Assembly: GCA_964006375.1 (NCBI GenBank)
Contig: OZ023262.1
Location: forward strand, 193,066,907 to 193,130,906
DNA from: Tillus elongatus
Taxonomy: Eukaryota > Arthropoda > Insecta > Coleoptera > Cleridae
Direction: 5' to 3'
DNA: 64,000 nt
Translations under genes and position numbers: made by a program
Shown here: positions 29,626-46,760 of the stretch, one piece after another
Position numbering within the stretch: position 1 is the stretch's first letter
Layout of the letters: the number at the start of each line of letters is the position of its first letter
The notes under the pieces: generated by a model
What the model was told of the DNA's origin: nothing
What the model saw: only the letters and a program-made list of their open reading frames with translations
Databases searched by the model: none

Positions 29626-30560
29626 CAGAGTGCTGGATAATTTTTACCCTCGACATCATTTAAAACTCGGAATCCCTAAGAGATACAAACTTGGTTAAAC
29701 TAGACAAAAGTTGCACAATTACAAGTGCAACTCGAATGTAATATTTTTTTCTGGTTACAATAATGGTGTTTCGCCCACACTTTTGTTATTTTTTTCAATA
29801 GGACGGTGCACCAGCTCATTATACACGAATCGTGATCAACTTTGTTAATAGTATTTTTGACAAAAATTGAATTAGTACTAGTGGACCTGTGCAGTGGCCT
29901 CGTAGGTGTCACTTATCCACTTACGTTCGAAAAGTAGATAATATAAGTTTTAATGATCCAGGACAAAAAGACACTCCCCGCTGGATTTACAAACGTGGTT
30001 CAAAGTTATTCCAGGCTTAACTCTGATCTAGGATCAACTGCCATGAACACCAAACAATTTAGGGCTATACTAGGTATTCAGTTGGTTGTTGCCGTGGTAG
30101 TCGATCCAGGATCAAAGTTACGCCGGACTTAAAGTATGGAATAATCAAGTTCCTCCCCTTCAACCCTCCCGCAGTATGTGAAACCGGCGGTAACTGTTAT
30201 TAACACACAAAATATCTGTACTATTACTAACACTGTAGACGTATCACATAGCAGTCAATAATATTACGCTTTTTGAACAAAAATTTAATGAGAAAATATT
30301 TAAAAAAAAACATGAAAATATGTCAACCGAATAAACACAAAATTATAGTAGCAAATCAAATTGTTCGAAATGTACTCCGTTTTCTTGGATACCTAGACGT
30401 GTGCGTTTTATAATATTATTTGCTGTACAGAGCAAGAAGTCATTCCTGATATTATAACAAATTTCAATAATTCTTGACCTTAGATCTTGTATAGTGTGAA
30501 CTGGCTTCTGGTAAACTTCATTTTTTAGGTAAGTTACCTCACTATTTAGGAAGTCACGAT
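29626..30560. mobile_element. Tc1/mariner-type remnants in both orientations
   Basis: A terminus (TA then CAGAGTGCTGGATAA) starts the stretch. Plus strand about 29800-29935 reads 'DGAPAHYTRIVINFVNSIFD' and 'TSGPVQWPR', the second catalytic segment of such a transposase. Minus strand about 30350-30545 reads 'IQDLRSRIIEICYNI' and 'RTRLGIQENGVHFEQF', a typical transposase C terminus (R...CI...G.HFE). The opposite orientations mean at least two elements. All broken. Confidence 0.65.
30004..30137. mobile_element. Small foldback (MITE-like) element
   Basis: The left arm (about 30008-30050: 'ttccaggcttaactctgatc', 'aggatcaactgccatg') is the inverted complement, with some mismatches, of the right arm (about 30093-30137). 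The spacer is about 40 bp. Non-coding. Confidence 0.65.
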
Positions 30561-30582
30561 TCGTGTATTATGAGCTCGTGCA

Positions 30583-30955
30583 CTTTTCCTGGAAAATTTT
30601 AGGTTTTCTGTTAGAAAATTGGTGTATCTCCGGAAATAACAAAGCTATGGCACCCAAATTTGTTACGCAGGTTTACACTATAAAACATTATGGTATATAC
30701 CAAAATTTAGATCTCTAAGTTAAATAAAAAAAAAATTAAAAGCATTTGTAAGAAAAATAAAGTTCCACTCATGACCAGAGAAGTGCACAAAGCCAAAATA
30801 TTGTTTGTGGATAACAAAATCTATTGTATATTACGGAAAAAGATTAAGTTTTTTGTCTCCAAAAAAACCAAGAAACGCCAGAAAAAGTACTTTAAAATTC
30901 TTATGGTTTTTCTTCTTAAAACGTCAAAGTCGCGATTTGAAACGTCAAAATTGGT
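30583..30955 (-). mobile_element. HINE-like element, family B, 5' half
   Basis: Minus-strand order: TTTTGACGTTTCAAATCGCG marker at the right end (30920-30955), internal part, and core repeat running to 30583. The 3' half and TA array are absent. Confidence 0.75.
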
Positions 30956-31200
30956 ACCTTTTAGGCAAAGAACCTGAAACAAATACTGGTTATGTGGAAG
31001 AAATGTTCTAAGAAGTGTGTTTGATAAAATGTTAAGTTTCAGCTTTAACCATCGTTGGTCCTTCATTCTACTAAAATATTTGTATAAAATTCATTTCAAA
31101 TACACGCTTTCTCTGATCTTTTGGCAGTAGTTTTATTTGTAGAATTTCTGGTTTAATAGTTTATAATTTTTGGCAAATTTTTGTAAAAAAAATTCTATAC

Positions 31201-31670
31201 GTTAACTATAGGGTGTCTTGAGCTGTATCTTATAATACAGTTTTGACGATCACAGAGTGGCCCATTAGTCGTTGGTGATTTTTCATATTTTTTTTTGTTG
31301 TTGTTAACAAACACGACTTATATTATTGCATTTTTGCGTTTTCCATTGAGATATAATGCATGTTTGTCAGGTAAAAATTTGATAGCCTTCATCGTTTGCA
31401 AAATATTTCCACTGTTTTGCAACTTTTCACATGTTTGGCACATATCAAAAATTATGATATGATGTTTTTTTTTACCAGCTGAGTCCCATGAAAACTGTTG
31501 TACTTTTTCAAATAATAAAGTTATCTTGATGAAATATGGTACATTATTTTTACTATATAGGTTATACTGGTAACCACATCTGATGCCTGCTTTCATTAAA
31601 AAAGATATCTTTGCTATTAAAAATATGTTTATGAAAATTCACTACTATAACTCACTTTCTGCGTCCACAC
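31201..31670 (-). mobile_element. HINE-like composite (family B extension and family C 5' end)
   Basis: 31205-31330 carries the reverse form of the family-B 5' extension ('gggtgtcttgagctgtatct', 'tggcccattagtcgttggtg'). 31490-31670 is a family-C 5' end (reverse of TGTGGACGCAGAAAGTGAG). The arrangement matches that at 27942-28440 in reverse. Confidence 0.6.
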
Positions 31671-31789
31671 TTTTTAATAGGTACCAGTATTAAGCTACGA
31701 GCAAGGTAAACATGAGAAGTAGGTTAACATAAATAGTTAAGATATCCCTTTCTGCCCTTGCTATTCAACAATGAACTCGCTAGTCTCAC

Positions 31790-31965
31790 AAGCCGCAACA
31801 TCCGTTTCACCAGGTACCGTGAACAATCAACACATGCATTTACACTTTACACCATCTTCTACCCATGTGAAAATAAATCAACACGAAGACGTGTAGGTGG
31901 GATTCCTGTGAACACGCTAGACCGCTGTTGAATTGCCACAGTCTGCACCCCATTAATCTTTGATA
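31790..31965. repeat. Unclassified dispersed repeat (copy 2 of 3)
   Basis: Contains 'gtgaaaataaatcaacacga' and 'gtgtaggtgggattcc', parallel to 27560-27790. Confidence 0.45.
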
Positions 31966-31969
31966 CAAG

Positions 31970-32829
31970 CAAATATTGTGTTATAAAAGTTTTAAAATGA
32001 AAAAAAATATTTAGGACGTATCATTTAACATGCAAGAAAAATGTGGACACTATACTACCAGTAGGATAAACATGTAGAATTTTTAGGATAAGGTGAAATC
32101 ATGTAGAGTATTGTATTTTAAGCAACAATATTGCATTTACTACAAACTTTACAATCTTTCAGTGATTCCACAATTAAGACATTTCTTTGAATAAGTGCAA
32201 ATTTTTTACATGTCCGAAAATAATAAAGTTATTTTGATTAAATTATTTATTCATCATCACAGTGTAAAGGAGTTGCAGCTCTGTCGTCGCAACCATGATT
32301 CTGTATTTAACAGCCTGCTTCATTTTATTGTAGCTTCCATACTTCATCAGTTGTAAAAGATTTTCCAGCAGTTTTTCCCTTGTCTCTAATTCTTCTATTT
32401 TTTTTACCAAGCATGGTCCTTCAAATAATGTTGTCATAAAGTAAGTCAAATAAATTTGCCATTTTTGGCTCAATTTCTTTAAGCATTTTTCTTCTTTCAC
32501 TTCTTCAAGCAGACTTTTATTTGTCTTGCCTGCTTAGTCAAAGTCTAGGTTATTGTCTCATACACTACTACACGCCATACGCGTCCGACTAGATGGACAG
32601 GCACAGGGTAAACTTTATATTAGTGAGAATATACTTTGTCTACTCAGTGCTTGTTTTGCCATAGCAACCCCATTTTAAAGATATTTCCAAATGTACCATT
32701 ACCCGTAGTAATATCCCCAGGATACGTGAATATGCCTGCTTGTTAAAGTTGTTGAGTGTTAACTTGACATCCATTTTCGCAATCCTCCTTCTTCACATGT
32801 CGTATTTACTTTTGATTTTGCAATATTTA
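31970..32829. other. Unassigned; one 85-codon minus frame
   Basis: The frame at 32243-32500 (minus) gives a Lys/Glu-rich peptide with a heptad-like 'IEELETREKLLENLLQLMK' stretch, possibly coiled coil. No family recognised; it may belong to the LINE fossil just to the right or be chance. Confidence 0.3.
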
Positions 32830-33240
32830 CATTTAGTTTGATTCATTTTAATATAGATATATAATGGGCATCTTTTTCGTGCGCCTTTCCTTATTTAGCT
32901 TCAGCTTCATGTCTGTTTTTATATATTCAAGTACTTTGCTTTTTGTATAGATTGAGAATAAAACGCCTATCCCTCCAGTCCAATCATCTATTTATTACAT
33001 GGAACAATATTTTTTAATTCACATTATCAAATGTTTTTGCTATAGCTATAAGTCTATAAAAGTAATAAATATATGTCTGTTTTTTCTATTGTTCTAAGTG
33101 CTTTTATTGCTTCTCTTTTTCCTCGTCAAGGTCTAAATTTCAACCGATCTTTATTCAAGAGACTCCGAAGCTTGCATATAATCTTATTTTCTATTATGAT
33201 TAGCAGGATCTAGGTCTGTAGCAATTTTCATAGGTTGTGT
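32830..33240 (-). pseudogene. LINE reverse transcriptase remnant
   Basis: Minus strand reads 'KIICKLRSLLNKDRLKFRP', then 'RGKREAIKALRTIEKTDIY', 'TFIDL' with 'KTFDNVN' (the FIDLEKAFD.VNW motif with its catalytic Asp), and 'RKGARKRCPLYIYIK' (for KGVRQGCPLSPLLFN). Several stops and frameshifts; only the fingers/palm part survives. Different from the LINEs at 39 kb and 26 kb. Confidence 0.72.
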
Positions 33241-33288
33241 CCAAACGGTATTAAAAACTTCCAGGACATTGACAAATACAATTTTGAC

Positions 33289-33290
<2 letters not shown>

Positions 33291-33381
<91 letters not shown>
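33291..33381. repeat. (TA)n microsatellite
   Basis: About 91 bp of pure TA without visible HINE arms on either side. Confidence 0.95.
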
Positions 33382-33385
<4 letters not shown>

Positions 33386-33588
33386 TAAGTTTACTACTCA
33401 TATAATTACTATTATAGAGACATTACTATGTATAAAAAGTAGAGTTTTAAAGCAATAAAATATCGCTTCCATTTTTGTGTCCTTTTTTTAAGCTCCTACA
33501 TTAGAAACTGTGAAATAATCAAAACTAGTGAAATCATATAAATATATTTTTCATAAATATTCAAAACTTAAATTAGGTATTGCCTCTT

Positions 33589-34604
<1,016 letters not shown>

Positions 34605-34962
34605 GATTTTTTGTTTTAAGTGCTTTCAGAAAATCCATGTATGTATACTATGTTACTATAGCGTCGAAAGTATGGCAAATCAACAACGCTAGGGTATTGT
34701 CACCTTACGAACTTAAAAAATCTTACCAACCACTGCATTTTGCAAACAATGTACATTTCTTTACGCCTCGTATTATTTTTTTTGGTATGTAATATATTAA
34801 TTTTTTATTACCAAATTTTGATAAAGGACTAGTAGAGATGTGATGTGACCTCGAACTCTCTGCACGGCGAGCCGAGGGACCACCGCTGCTCTACTCAGAA
34901 CGCAATTGGCAAAATGGGATGCTGAAATATTAGCAATAAGATATTTAAAAAAAAGTCAAAAA

Positions 34963-35271
34963 TTCAGAACCCAGCGAGTGCTTTATGGTAGCGAATTTTC
35001 ATTGAATGCTTAAAATTTGAATAACCCAATTTTCTAGAAACCTAGAAAGTTGAATTTTGGTATGTAGTACGGCCACCAGGACAAAATACCTATCAAATTC
35101 CATCAAAATAAATTTGTTGTTTTTTGAGATGCAGATTTTTTTCAGAAAAATCTTTTTTTTTTTTTAGAAAAACTGGTCCGAACGAGCTGGCCAGCAAACT
35201 CATCCAAGCTATTAATAAAAAAATACACTTGCCACATTTCACCAACATTGGTTAATCCATTTTCGAGTGAT
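34963..35271 (+). mobile_element. HINE-like element, family C, 5' part
   Basis: Worn 5' end (CAGAACCCAGCGAGTGC), internal 'ttgaattttggtatgtagta' and a core repeat ending 'taatccattttcgagt'. It runs directly into a Penelope-like fragment. Confidence 0.65.
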
Positions 35272-35428
35272 TGTGAACTTAAATATGTTGGACAAACTAA
35301 AAGAACTATTCAAACTAGATTTAAAGAACATTTAGCACAATGGCACTATTGACAAATCATGTATTTATTGCTCAGCATATTTGGGATAATAATCATCATG
35401 TAGATAAAAAATGTCAGGCAGTCGCGTC
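35272..35428 (+). pseudogene. Penelope-like GIY-YIG endonuclease fragment
   Basis: Plus strand reads 'CELKYVGQTKRTIQTRFKEH', the YVG..KR.L..R..EH core of the GIY-YIG domain including the conserved arginine. After a frame change, 'VFIAQHIWDNNHHVDKK' corresponds to the S.(I/F)A.H segment. Only this nuclease part remains; no RT is seen. It complements the C-terminal piece at 6177-6415 but is a separate insertion. Confidence 0.75.
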
Positions 35429-35451
35429 AGCTGGATGCTTATGATAAGTAT

Positions 35452-35463
<12 letters not shown>

Positions 35464-35529
<66 letters not shown>
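35464..35529. repeat. (TA)n microsatellite
   Basis: TA array preceded by CATA units; no HINE 3' arm follows. Confidence 0.93.
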
Positions 35530-35531
<2 letters not shown>

Positions 35532-35896
35532 TTAGAAATTTGAATAAAATTTTTTCGGTGAATAGAGTACGTCCAGTTCTATGTAGTCCGTTGTTCCAAC
35601 TGTTATCTTAATAACCAGCATATTCGATAACGACGCACAGTACAACAAAGGCAGGTATGCAGTTTTTATTACAAGGATTTAAGACTCAACAGTGGGGGCT
35701 GTCTGTATACCTTCCTAGAGGGCGCTGTTCCCAACTGCTTGGCAACTAACATATAAATAGTAGTTTTAGTCTTAATTCACTTAGCTTATTCATCTCTCTG
35801 ACGACGCTAAGAAACAATCGACAGGTCTAAAAACTGTATTGTTATGAATTGGGTTCTCCAAATTGTACTTGTTTTTGAGATACTGGTCGAATACAT

Positions 35897-35902
<6 letters not shown>

Positions 35903-35960
<58 letters not shown>
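35903..35960. repeat. (TA)n microsatellite
   Basis: Short TA array without recognisable HINE arms. Confidence 0.93.
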
Positions 35961-37764
<1,804 letters not shown>

Positions 37765-38139
37765 TAAACGCAATTTTATTTAAATGATGACTACCATTAA
37801 TCAAGAAAATCAGTTTGATTATATAGCTGATCTGTTTAAAATTTGACTTTCCGTCATTATTTTAGGTGGGTGATTTTAACTAAATATGTAAACGTCAAAA
37901 TAAATATTAAGTATAACACTTAATTCTTCAACCATTAGCTTAACTTACTGAATTCTTGAAATGAATTCATTCAAATTACGTTAAAGTCAACATAAATAGG
38001 GCAATAAGTATCGACATTTACATGCACACTTTTTCTGACCGGCCAAAAAGCCGCTGGGCACCAGTATATTGCTTAGCTATAATTTTTGATGTTTACCTCT
38101 AAAGTACAAACAATGAAGCCATCAACCCGATCGCTCAAA

Positions 38140-38250
38140 TTAATCCTGTGTTATAAGTCAACAAGAAAAGTCGTGTAGGTGTTGCACCCACAAATAGTTC
38201 AGACCATAACACATGCTCAGCCACCCCGATCGTTCATCGTTTGCCCCTCG
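38140..38250. repeat. Unclassified dispersed repeat (copy 3 of 3)
   Basis: 'gtcgtgtaggtgttg' and 'aacacatgctcagcc' match the repeat at 27560-27790. The flanking stretches (37765-38139 and 38251-38662) hold nothing else I recognise. Confidence 0.4.
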
Positions 38251-38662
38251 CATTCTACCACGAGCAAACAAAGCGCTAATGCAAACTCCTGGCCACTACT
38301 GATAAAATGCGACCCACGAACTTATCACAACTTTCTGACGTCTCTCTAGCCACAGAATTCGACAGGTACTTCATACAAAACGCGGAAACTTTAAAAATTG
38401 GATATTCGCCAGTCAGAAATTGGTTACATATAAGCTAAACTTCTAGAGACTATATGTCGACACCTTACGAAAACAGAACTGGAAAACGTTAATATTCTTT
38501 ACGCAAATACTCTGCAAGTTCTTTTGTTTTCAGGTTGTTTTTCATCTCTTGAAATATATTATTGGACCAGCGTGTTCTTCATCGTATTTTTTGCGTAAAC
38601 ACGGCGGTTATTCTTTCGTTATGTTTACTTTCGAACTAAAAGACATCGTGTAGCTAAGAAAC

Positions 38663-39008
38663 GTCTAAATGCAGCAAGTGCGTTAAGTGGTGAATATTTA
38701 AAAAAAAATTAATCGAAAAAAACAACAACAAAATAAATAGTTTAGAAAAAAAATGTTTGAGAAGCAAACTTTTTTTGGAAAAACCGTTTGGATTGGATTG
38801 GCTAGCGATCTAAATCAAGCGATTAACGAAGAATCAATTATAAATGTAGCTCGTACTTTACATTCCTAAAATAGCTGAAATAAGTTCGTTGGCCAGTCCG
38901 AACAAACCAATTTTTCTATGAAAACCTTAAATTTTCTTTCCAGAAATTTGTGTATCTTCCTAAATAACAAAGGTACTGTAATAAAATTCCTAAAGTTGCC
39001 ATCGGAGA
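38663..39008 (+). mobile_element. HINE-like element, worn family C
   Basis: 5' end 'atgcagcaagtgcgtta' and core-repeat fragments in both orientations ('ggattggctagcgatctaaa' and 'ttcgttggccagtcc'). Heavily worn; the 3' boundary is uncertain. Confidence 0.5.
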
Positions 39009-39039
39009 ACTGCAGTTTTTGTCTGTTTTTTTATTTTTT

Positions 39040-40260
39040 AAATTTAAAAAAATATATATTTCAACAACACACCACGAGGGCTTACAGCCTAAATACTATC
39101 GTACCGTGGGTGTCGACAAGGAGGAAAGAGACAACTTGTTAATTCTGGACTTGAAGGTTTGGAGGTTCGGGGGAGAAGGAAAAACATGTGCCGGCAAGGA
39201 ATTCGACAACTTGGAAGTCCTTGGGACAAAAGAGCGGGCATAAAAAGATGTTCTATGTTTGGTGACCTGGACAGTAAAAGGGTGCATTCGCTCTGTTCCC
39301 CTAGTATATCTGTTGGGTGCAGCATGTGGAGGAACTATAGAAGAAAGCTCCTCTGAGCAGTGCCCATACAGATATCTATAAAAGAGAGAGAGGTCACGAA
39401 CTGCACGTCGGTGGGCAAGGGATGCCAGCCTTTGGGTGAGGGTAGGGTCAGTGATGAGACGTAGAGATCTCTTCTGAATGGAGTCCAGGATAGCGAGTGT
39501 AGAAGCGGCAGCAGCACCCCAGATGTGGGAGCAGTATTCGAAGTTTGGTCTTATTTGTGAAGTATATAAGGTATAGAGATTAGCTTGTAAAAAGTAATTG
39601 CGAGCCCGGAAGAGGAAACCTAATTTCTTAGCAGCCGCTTCTGCAATTGATGTGACATGTTGGTGCCAATTAAGATTTCGATCCACAGAGATGCCAACAA
39701 GTGAAAAGGACTCATTACTTTGAATAACTTGGTTGTTTATTGTGATGGGTCTAGGGCTGGTGTATCTCTTATGAGAAAGAAAGCAAGACTATGATTTGGT
39801 GGGGATTGTACAAGATTTTTACTTCCCCAGTCTAATATTTTTTGGAGATCCACGGAGACAGGACCCTCCATGAGTCTGCAATCCTCATCTAATTGGGTTA
39901 AAGAGACAGGCTTAGAATATTGTATATTTAAGTGGAGAGTGCTGTCGTCCGCGTAACTGTGAACTGGGTTGGATGTGCTAGAGAGGAGGTCATTGATGTG
40001 GAGGAGAAACAAAGTAGGGGCTAAAGCTGAACCTTGAGGAACTCCTGCATTAATTGGATACAGTTTAGAGGAATGGCCATCCACGACAACTAAAATGCTT
40101 CGGTTGGAGAGGAAATTTGCTGTCCACATACAGAGTTTTGGTGGTAGGCCATAGGCCGATAGTTTATTAAGCAGCGCTGCGTGCCAGACCTGGTCGAATG
40201 CTTTGGATATGTCTAGAGCGACAATCTGGGATTCACTGTGTTTGCCGTCGCCACATTGCA
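39040..40260 (-). pseudogene. LINE reverse transcriptase, C-terminal two thirds (jockey-like group without RNase H)
   Basis: Minus frame opening near 40260 gives 'IVALDISKAFDQVWHAALLN' (palm motif with Asp), 'NAGVPQGSALAPTLFLLHIN' and 'VHSYADDSTLHLN' (the YADD catalytic pair, intact). A frame change near 39750 leads to 'VDRNLNWHQHVTSIAEAAAK', 'QIRPNFEYCSHIWGAAAAST' and 'LAHRRAVRDLSLFYRYLYGH', to a stop at 39096. The C terminus carries no RNase H or zinc knuckle. One clear frameshift and 5' truncation; otherwise well preserved, so younger than the other LINE fossils. The 3' end is A/T-rich near 39040. Confidence 0.88.
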
Positions 40261-41638
40261 GAAGAATGGGCGCTGTTGGCGAACTGCAGCGTTTTAAGGA
40301 TTGTGCACGCTTAAGAAAGGGAGACGGGAAAAAATAAGGAAAAGCAGACCACTTGCAAGGGCTGATGACACGAGGGGCAGCTGAATATGGTCACATGAGT
40401 TGTATGATATAGTTACGTCTTTGTATATATGTTATCTGTATACCTATTGTCAATTATTTTCTGGCTGTCTATTTGTTAAGTTTAAGAAATTTTACTTTTA
40501 GCTTCTTCTAGAGTAAAATTGAATGTAATGTCACTTTTGGTGTCATACAGAATCATTTCCGCGAAAATTTGGGTAATTGAGAATGAATTGTAGTTTAAAA
40601 AAGGCGACACTAATTTATTATAAATGAAGGTATCTGATAAAATATTAGAAGAACCAAGTAAAAAAGATACAATTTTTCGGAATTTCAAAGTTACTGGCTT
40701 TACAGTACCTTAATCAGTTTTGGATGCAACTATTTAAAAATTTCTTACTATATTTAGCACAAGTCTTAGACTTATTGAATAAATCTGTTGTATAATTGAA
40801 GACAATAAAGGTAATATTCGTCGTATAAAGGTTATTATTAAAATTTAAAACCTCATTTGATTATGTAAGGTTACCTCAAAAAGATGCTAAAATATTATCT
40901 ACATATCTGTACCAAAAACCATAATATAATGATATCCCTGTCAATCCTATTACCGTAATTACTCTTTAACAAGATGTTCACACAACAAACTGTTAACATT
41001 TGGTACGGCAAACAACATGATATTTAAATCCGTATTTCCGTATTCCAGTAACCCAATACTGTCGTACCTATTTATTGAACCGTGATAGGAAAATCAATGT
41101 ATTAGGTATGTAACACAAAAACACACATATAAATTTTATTAGTTACAGAACTAAATTGATTTGCATAAACAATTCCAAGAAACCTAATAAAGCAATAAGC
41201 AATGATTATCTGGTAATGTGTCATAGAATTATTCACGTACTAAACTAATACATCCTCAAGAAACTTAATTGAGGAATTTATAAAGAGAATTACACAAACA
41301 ACAAAAATCTTACCAGGACAAACATGTAAATATACATGAACAATGGCCTACTAAGGTTCTTCATAAAATGCAACTACATTATCATTATTATTGAATGTCT
41401 CGTAGCAGCTGATGTAGAACGTGTTTTTATTACAAAACGTACACTATTATTACAACTAACAGTTTTCATCGTGAAGACATGAATTAAATGGAAATATAAC
41501 TGTCAAGAATTATGTTAGTATGCAAATAGTTTTTTGCTTAATTATTGCAATATTCTTCAAGTTATAAGAAAATATGTCAAATAACTCATGTTTAATTTAT
41601 ATGCAATTCACAGCAAATAAACAAACACCAAGTAGTAT
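40261..41638. other. AT-rich stretch, no gene recognised
   Basis: Short frames such as 40482-40688 (minus) lack motifs. An inverted copy of a satellite segment (ACCAAGTAGTATGTTG at 41627-41642) sits at its right edge. Confidence 0.35.
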
Positions 41639-42767
41639 GTTGCGAGAATGCATCTAGCCTTACATACTTTGTCCCTATGTTGGGGTAGAAATGGGCCAGC
41701 GCTGACAATTTTCCAAATTGTTAGTTAGTTGTATACAGTCTCTTTTTTTAACACTTTGTATTATTTGGAGCTGGCGTGACAACATACTACTTGGTTCCGC
41801 AACTAGGTGGCGGCACGTCCACCACTCACTTAGTATTTTAAGGCTGGCTATACTATAGCCGTATTACTTTTGGTGCATTTTTGCTACAATTAGTATGCCG
41901 TACTGAAGAGCTCTAATGAGAGCGAACCGGTCTACGGTTCTAATTGTTGCGAGAATGCATCTAGTCTTACATACTTTGTCCCTATATTAGGGTAGAAATG
42001 GGACAGGGCTGACAATTTCCCAAATTGTTAGTTAGTTGTATACAGTCTCTATTTTTTTAACACTTTGTGTTATTTGGAGCTGGCGTGACAACATACTACT
42101 TGGTTCCGCAACTAGGTGGCGGCACGTCCACCACTCACTTAGTATTTTAAGGCTGGCTATACTATAGCCGTATTACTTTTGGTGCATTTTTGCTACAATT
42201 AGTATGCCGTACTGAAGAGCTCTAATGAAAGCGAAACCGGTATACGGTTCTAATTGTTGCGAGAATGCAACTAGTCTTACATACTTTGTCCCTATATTGG
42301 GGTAGAAATGGACCAGGGCTGACAATTTCCCAAATTGTTAGTTAGTTGTATACAGTCTCTATTTTTTTAACACTTTGTGTTATTTGTAGCTGGCGTGACA
42401 ACATACTACTTGGTTCCGCAACTAGGTGGCGGCACGTCCACCACTCACTTAGTATTTTAAGGCTGGCTATACTATAGCCGTATTACTTTTGGTGCATTTT
42501 TGCTACAATTAGTATGCCGTACTGAAGAGCTATAATGAGAGCGAAACTGGTCTACGGTTCTAATTGTTGCGAGAATGCATCTAGTCTTACATACTTTGTC
42601 CCTATATTGGGGTAGAAATGGGCCAGGGCTGACAATTTTCCAAATTGTTAGTTAGTTGTATACAGTCTCTATTTTTTTTAACACTTTGTGTTATTTGGAG
42701 CTGGCGTGACAACATACTACTTGGTTCCGCAACTATGTGGCGGCACATCCACCACTCACTTAGTACT
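41639..42767 (+). repeat. 310-bp satellite, 3.7 tandem units
   Basis: Units start at GTTGCGAGAATGCA at 41639, 41946, 42256 and 42566 (spacing 307, 310, 310). The last stops near 42767 within 'cactcacttagtac'. Units differ at only a handful of positions. Each contains a short inverted pair (GAAACCGGTCTACGGTTC). No coding potential; the 72-codon frame at 42602-42820 is chance. Confidence 0.95.
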
Positions 42768-42970
42768 TTGATTTCAAGTAAATAAACAGCAACTAATAAA
42801 ACCGCGTTTGAAATCAACAAACAAATTTATTACAGTTCCTACGGCCCTAAATAGTTGACAAAACAATCAACTTTCAAACCTGTTTTGACTATTGCAAAAA
42901 GCATATTTTATTTAAGTTGAAAACATACACAGTTTTATAAAGTGTTTCTAGACTTTTTCTCCTTATCTAG

Positions 42971-43292
42971 AGCCTCGGTGGTTCAGAGGTAAGAACGTGT
43001 GCCTCTGAACCGAAGGGTACTGGGGTGGATTCCAGGGTTCTCCTTTCCCTTTTTCAGTACAAACTGTAACATTTACATCAACCGAGGTTCTGGCATTGTA
43101 TTTGAGCAAGTTGAGTGTGTGCACGTTCCACCCTTCGGAGGGTTCGTAAAGCCGTCGGTCCCGTGTCCATGCGATGTTGGGCACGTTAAAGATCCCTACC
43201 CTCCTTACAGAAAGGAGGGGTTCGGCAACATTTCCAGGATGGTGAGGTGAAACTGGCCGACGTTAAAGAAACAAAAAACACACACACACACA
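42971..43292 (+). mobile_element. tRNA-derived SINE (SINE-1) with target duplication
   Basis: Head AGCCTCGGTGGTTCAGAGG with A-box-like TGGTTCAGAGG; the B box is mutated (GGGTGGATTCC). The tail 'cgttaaagaaacaaaaaa' is followed by (CA)n. CTCCTTATCTAGAG at 42959-42972 and CTCCTTACCTAGAG at 43293-43306 form a 14-bp duplication with one mismatch. About 70 bp of the usual 3' body is missing near 43255. Confidence 0.88.
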
Positions 43293-43306
43293 CTCCTTAC
43301 CTAGAG

Positions 43307-45659
<2,353 letters not shown>

Positions 45660-45856
45660 CAGCACGCAGCAAGTGCGTTATAGTAGTGAATTTTCATAAA
45701 ATTGTAGACTATTAGTACGGCATGTTAATACAATTAATAGTTTAAATTTAAACCGACCTTGATAATCGGTTTTGGAGGTCCTAATATGAGCTCATTAGAA
45801 GAATTTTTTTGAAAGTGTTACCATTGATATCTTTTAATTATTAGAAAATATTTTAA
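45660..45856 (+). mobile_element. Minimal HINE-like copy without TA array
   Basis: 5' end ACGCAGCAAGTGCGTTATAG at 45664, inner motif 'agtgaattttcataaaattg', then after about 40 bp the 3' arm ('accgaccttgataatcggtt') and a worn 3' hairpin near 45835-45856. About 200 bp with both ends but no core repeats or TA. Confidence 0.7.
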
Positions 45857-45869
45857 TCATGTGATCAAC

Positions 45870-46760
45870 AATGATCATCGTCCATTCTGCTCCTGTACAA
45901 GGATCAACCATTCCCCCAAATTGTACACAGCATTACCCTGAATTTCTGGTTGAATCGCAGCAATTTGATCCCTAATATAGCCTTTTAATTCTTCCAGCGT
46001 TGTTGGTAGTTGTTCTGAACACCAGATTTTTTAAATAACCCCACAGCCAGTAATCCTCTGGGTTAAGATCATGGGATCGTGGAGGCTGTGACATTACAAA
46101 GTGTCTGCTTATAATATGACCTTGAAGGACAACCGTTAATAATTATTTAACTGGTCGGTAAATATGCGCAGTGCTCCATCCTACACGTACATGGTACCCG
46201 TAGAATGGCATAATCTCGTAACTTTTGCAGGTATCCTTTAAGAGTAACAGTTACAGATACGGCCTCTCCATTCTATATCTCCTCAAAAGAGTGTGGTGCA
46301 ATGATACAATTTGATGTGAAACCGCACCAAACGGTGACTCTCATGAAAACCTTCGTGGACGATTTCTTATAGATTATCTGTTGACCATATTCGACAGTTT
46401 TGAATATTTAGTCCACCATTGAGAGAGAATCTGGCCTTATATGATCTGAGCCTATATTCGTAAAGAAAAATCATACCTGTTAGGAAGATCTGCATCTTAA
46501 AATTTAAATAGCAGTTTCAGTTTATAGAGATACATTTTTAGAAGTTTGCGTAAAATTTTGAAACTATAGTGTAGGGCATTTTCAATCGTTTTGATATCGA
46601 ATTCAAACTACTGATTGCTAGCAGATTAGTGTTGGCTATGTTTTAATTTTCCAGAAGAACTTCTTCAACTTAGACGTCACTAACCCCTGGTCTTCCTGAT
46701 CTCGGTAGATTAGTTACAAACCATGTTCTATCAAATTTGCTGATCAGATTAGGGCACGTT
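45870..46760 (-). pseudogene. Tc1/mariner-like transposase remnant (different family from 20.3 kb)
   Basis: Minus-strand broken frames: 'NLPRSGRPGVSDV' (linker after the DNA-binding part) near 46710, 'ARFSLNGGLNIQNCRIWSTD' (first catalytic segment, normally DEAHF) near 46400, and 'VTVWCGFTSNCIIAPHSFEE' near 46310. Then 'PPRSHDLNPEDYWLWGYLKN' (third catalytic segment, (S)PDLNP.D) near 46060, and the C-terminal helices to about 45880. The second catalytic Asp segment is unreadable. Many stops. No inverted repeats located. Confidence 0.75.

Noticed and set aside
42602..42820. 72-codon frame
   Set aside because: Lies in the 310-bp satellite and its flank; not conserved in the other units.
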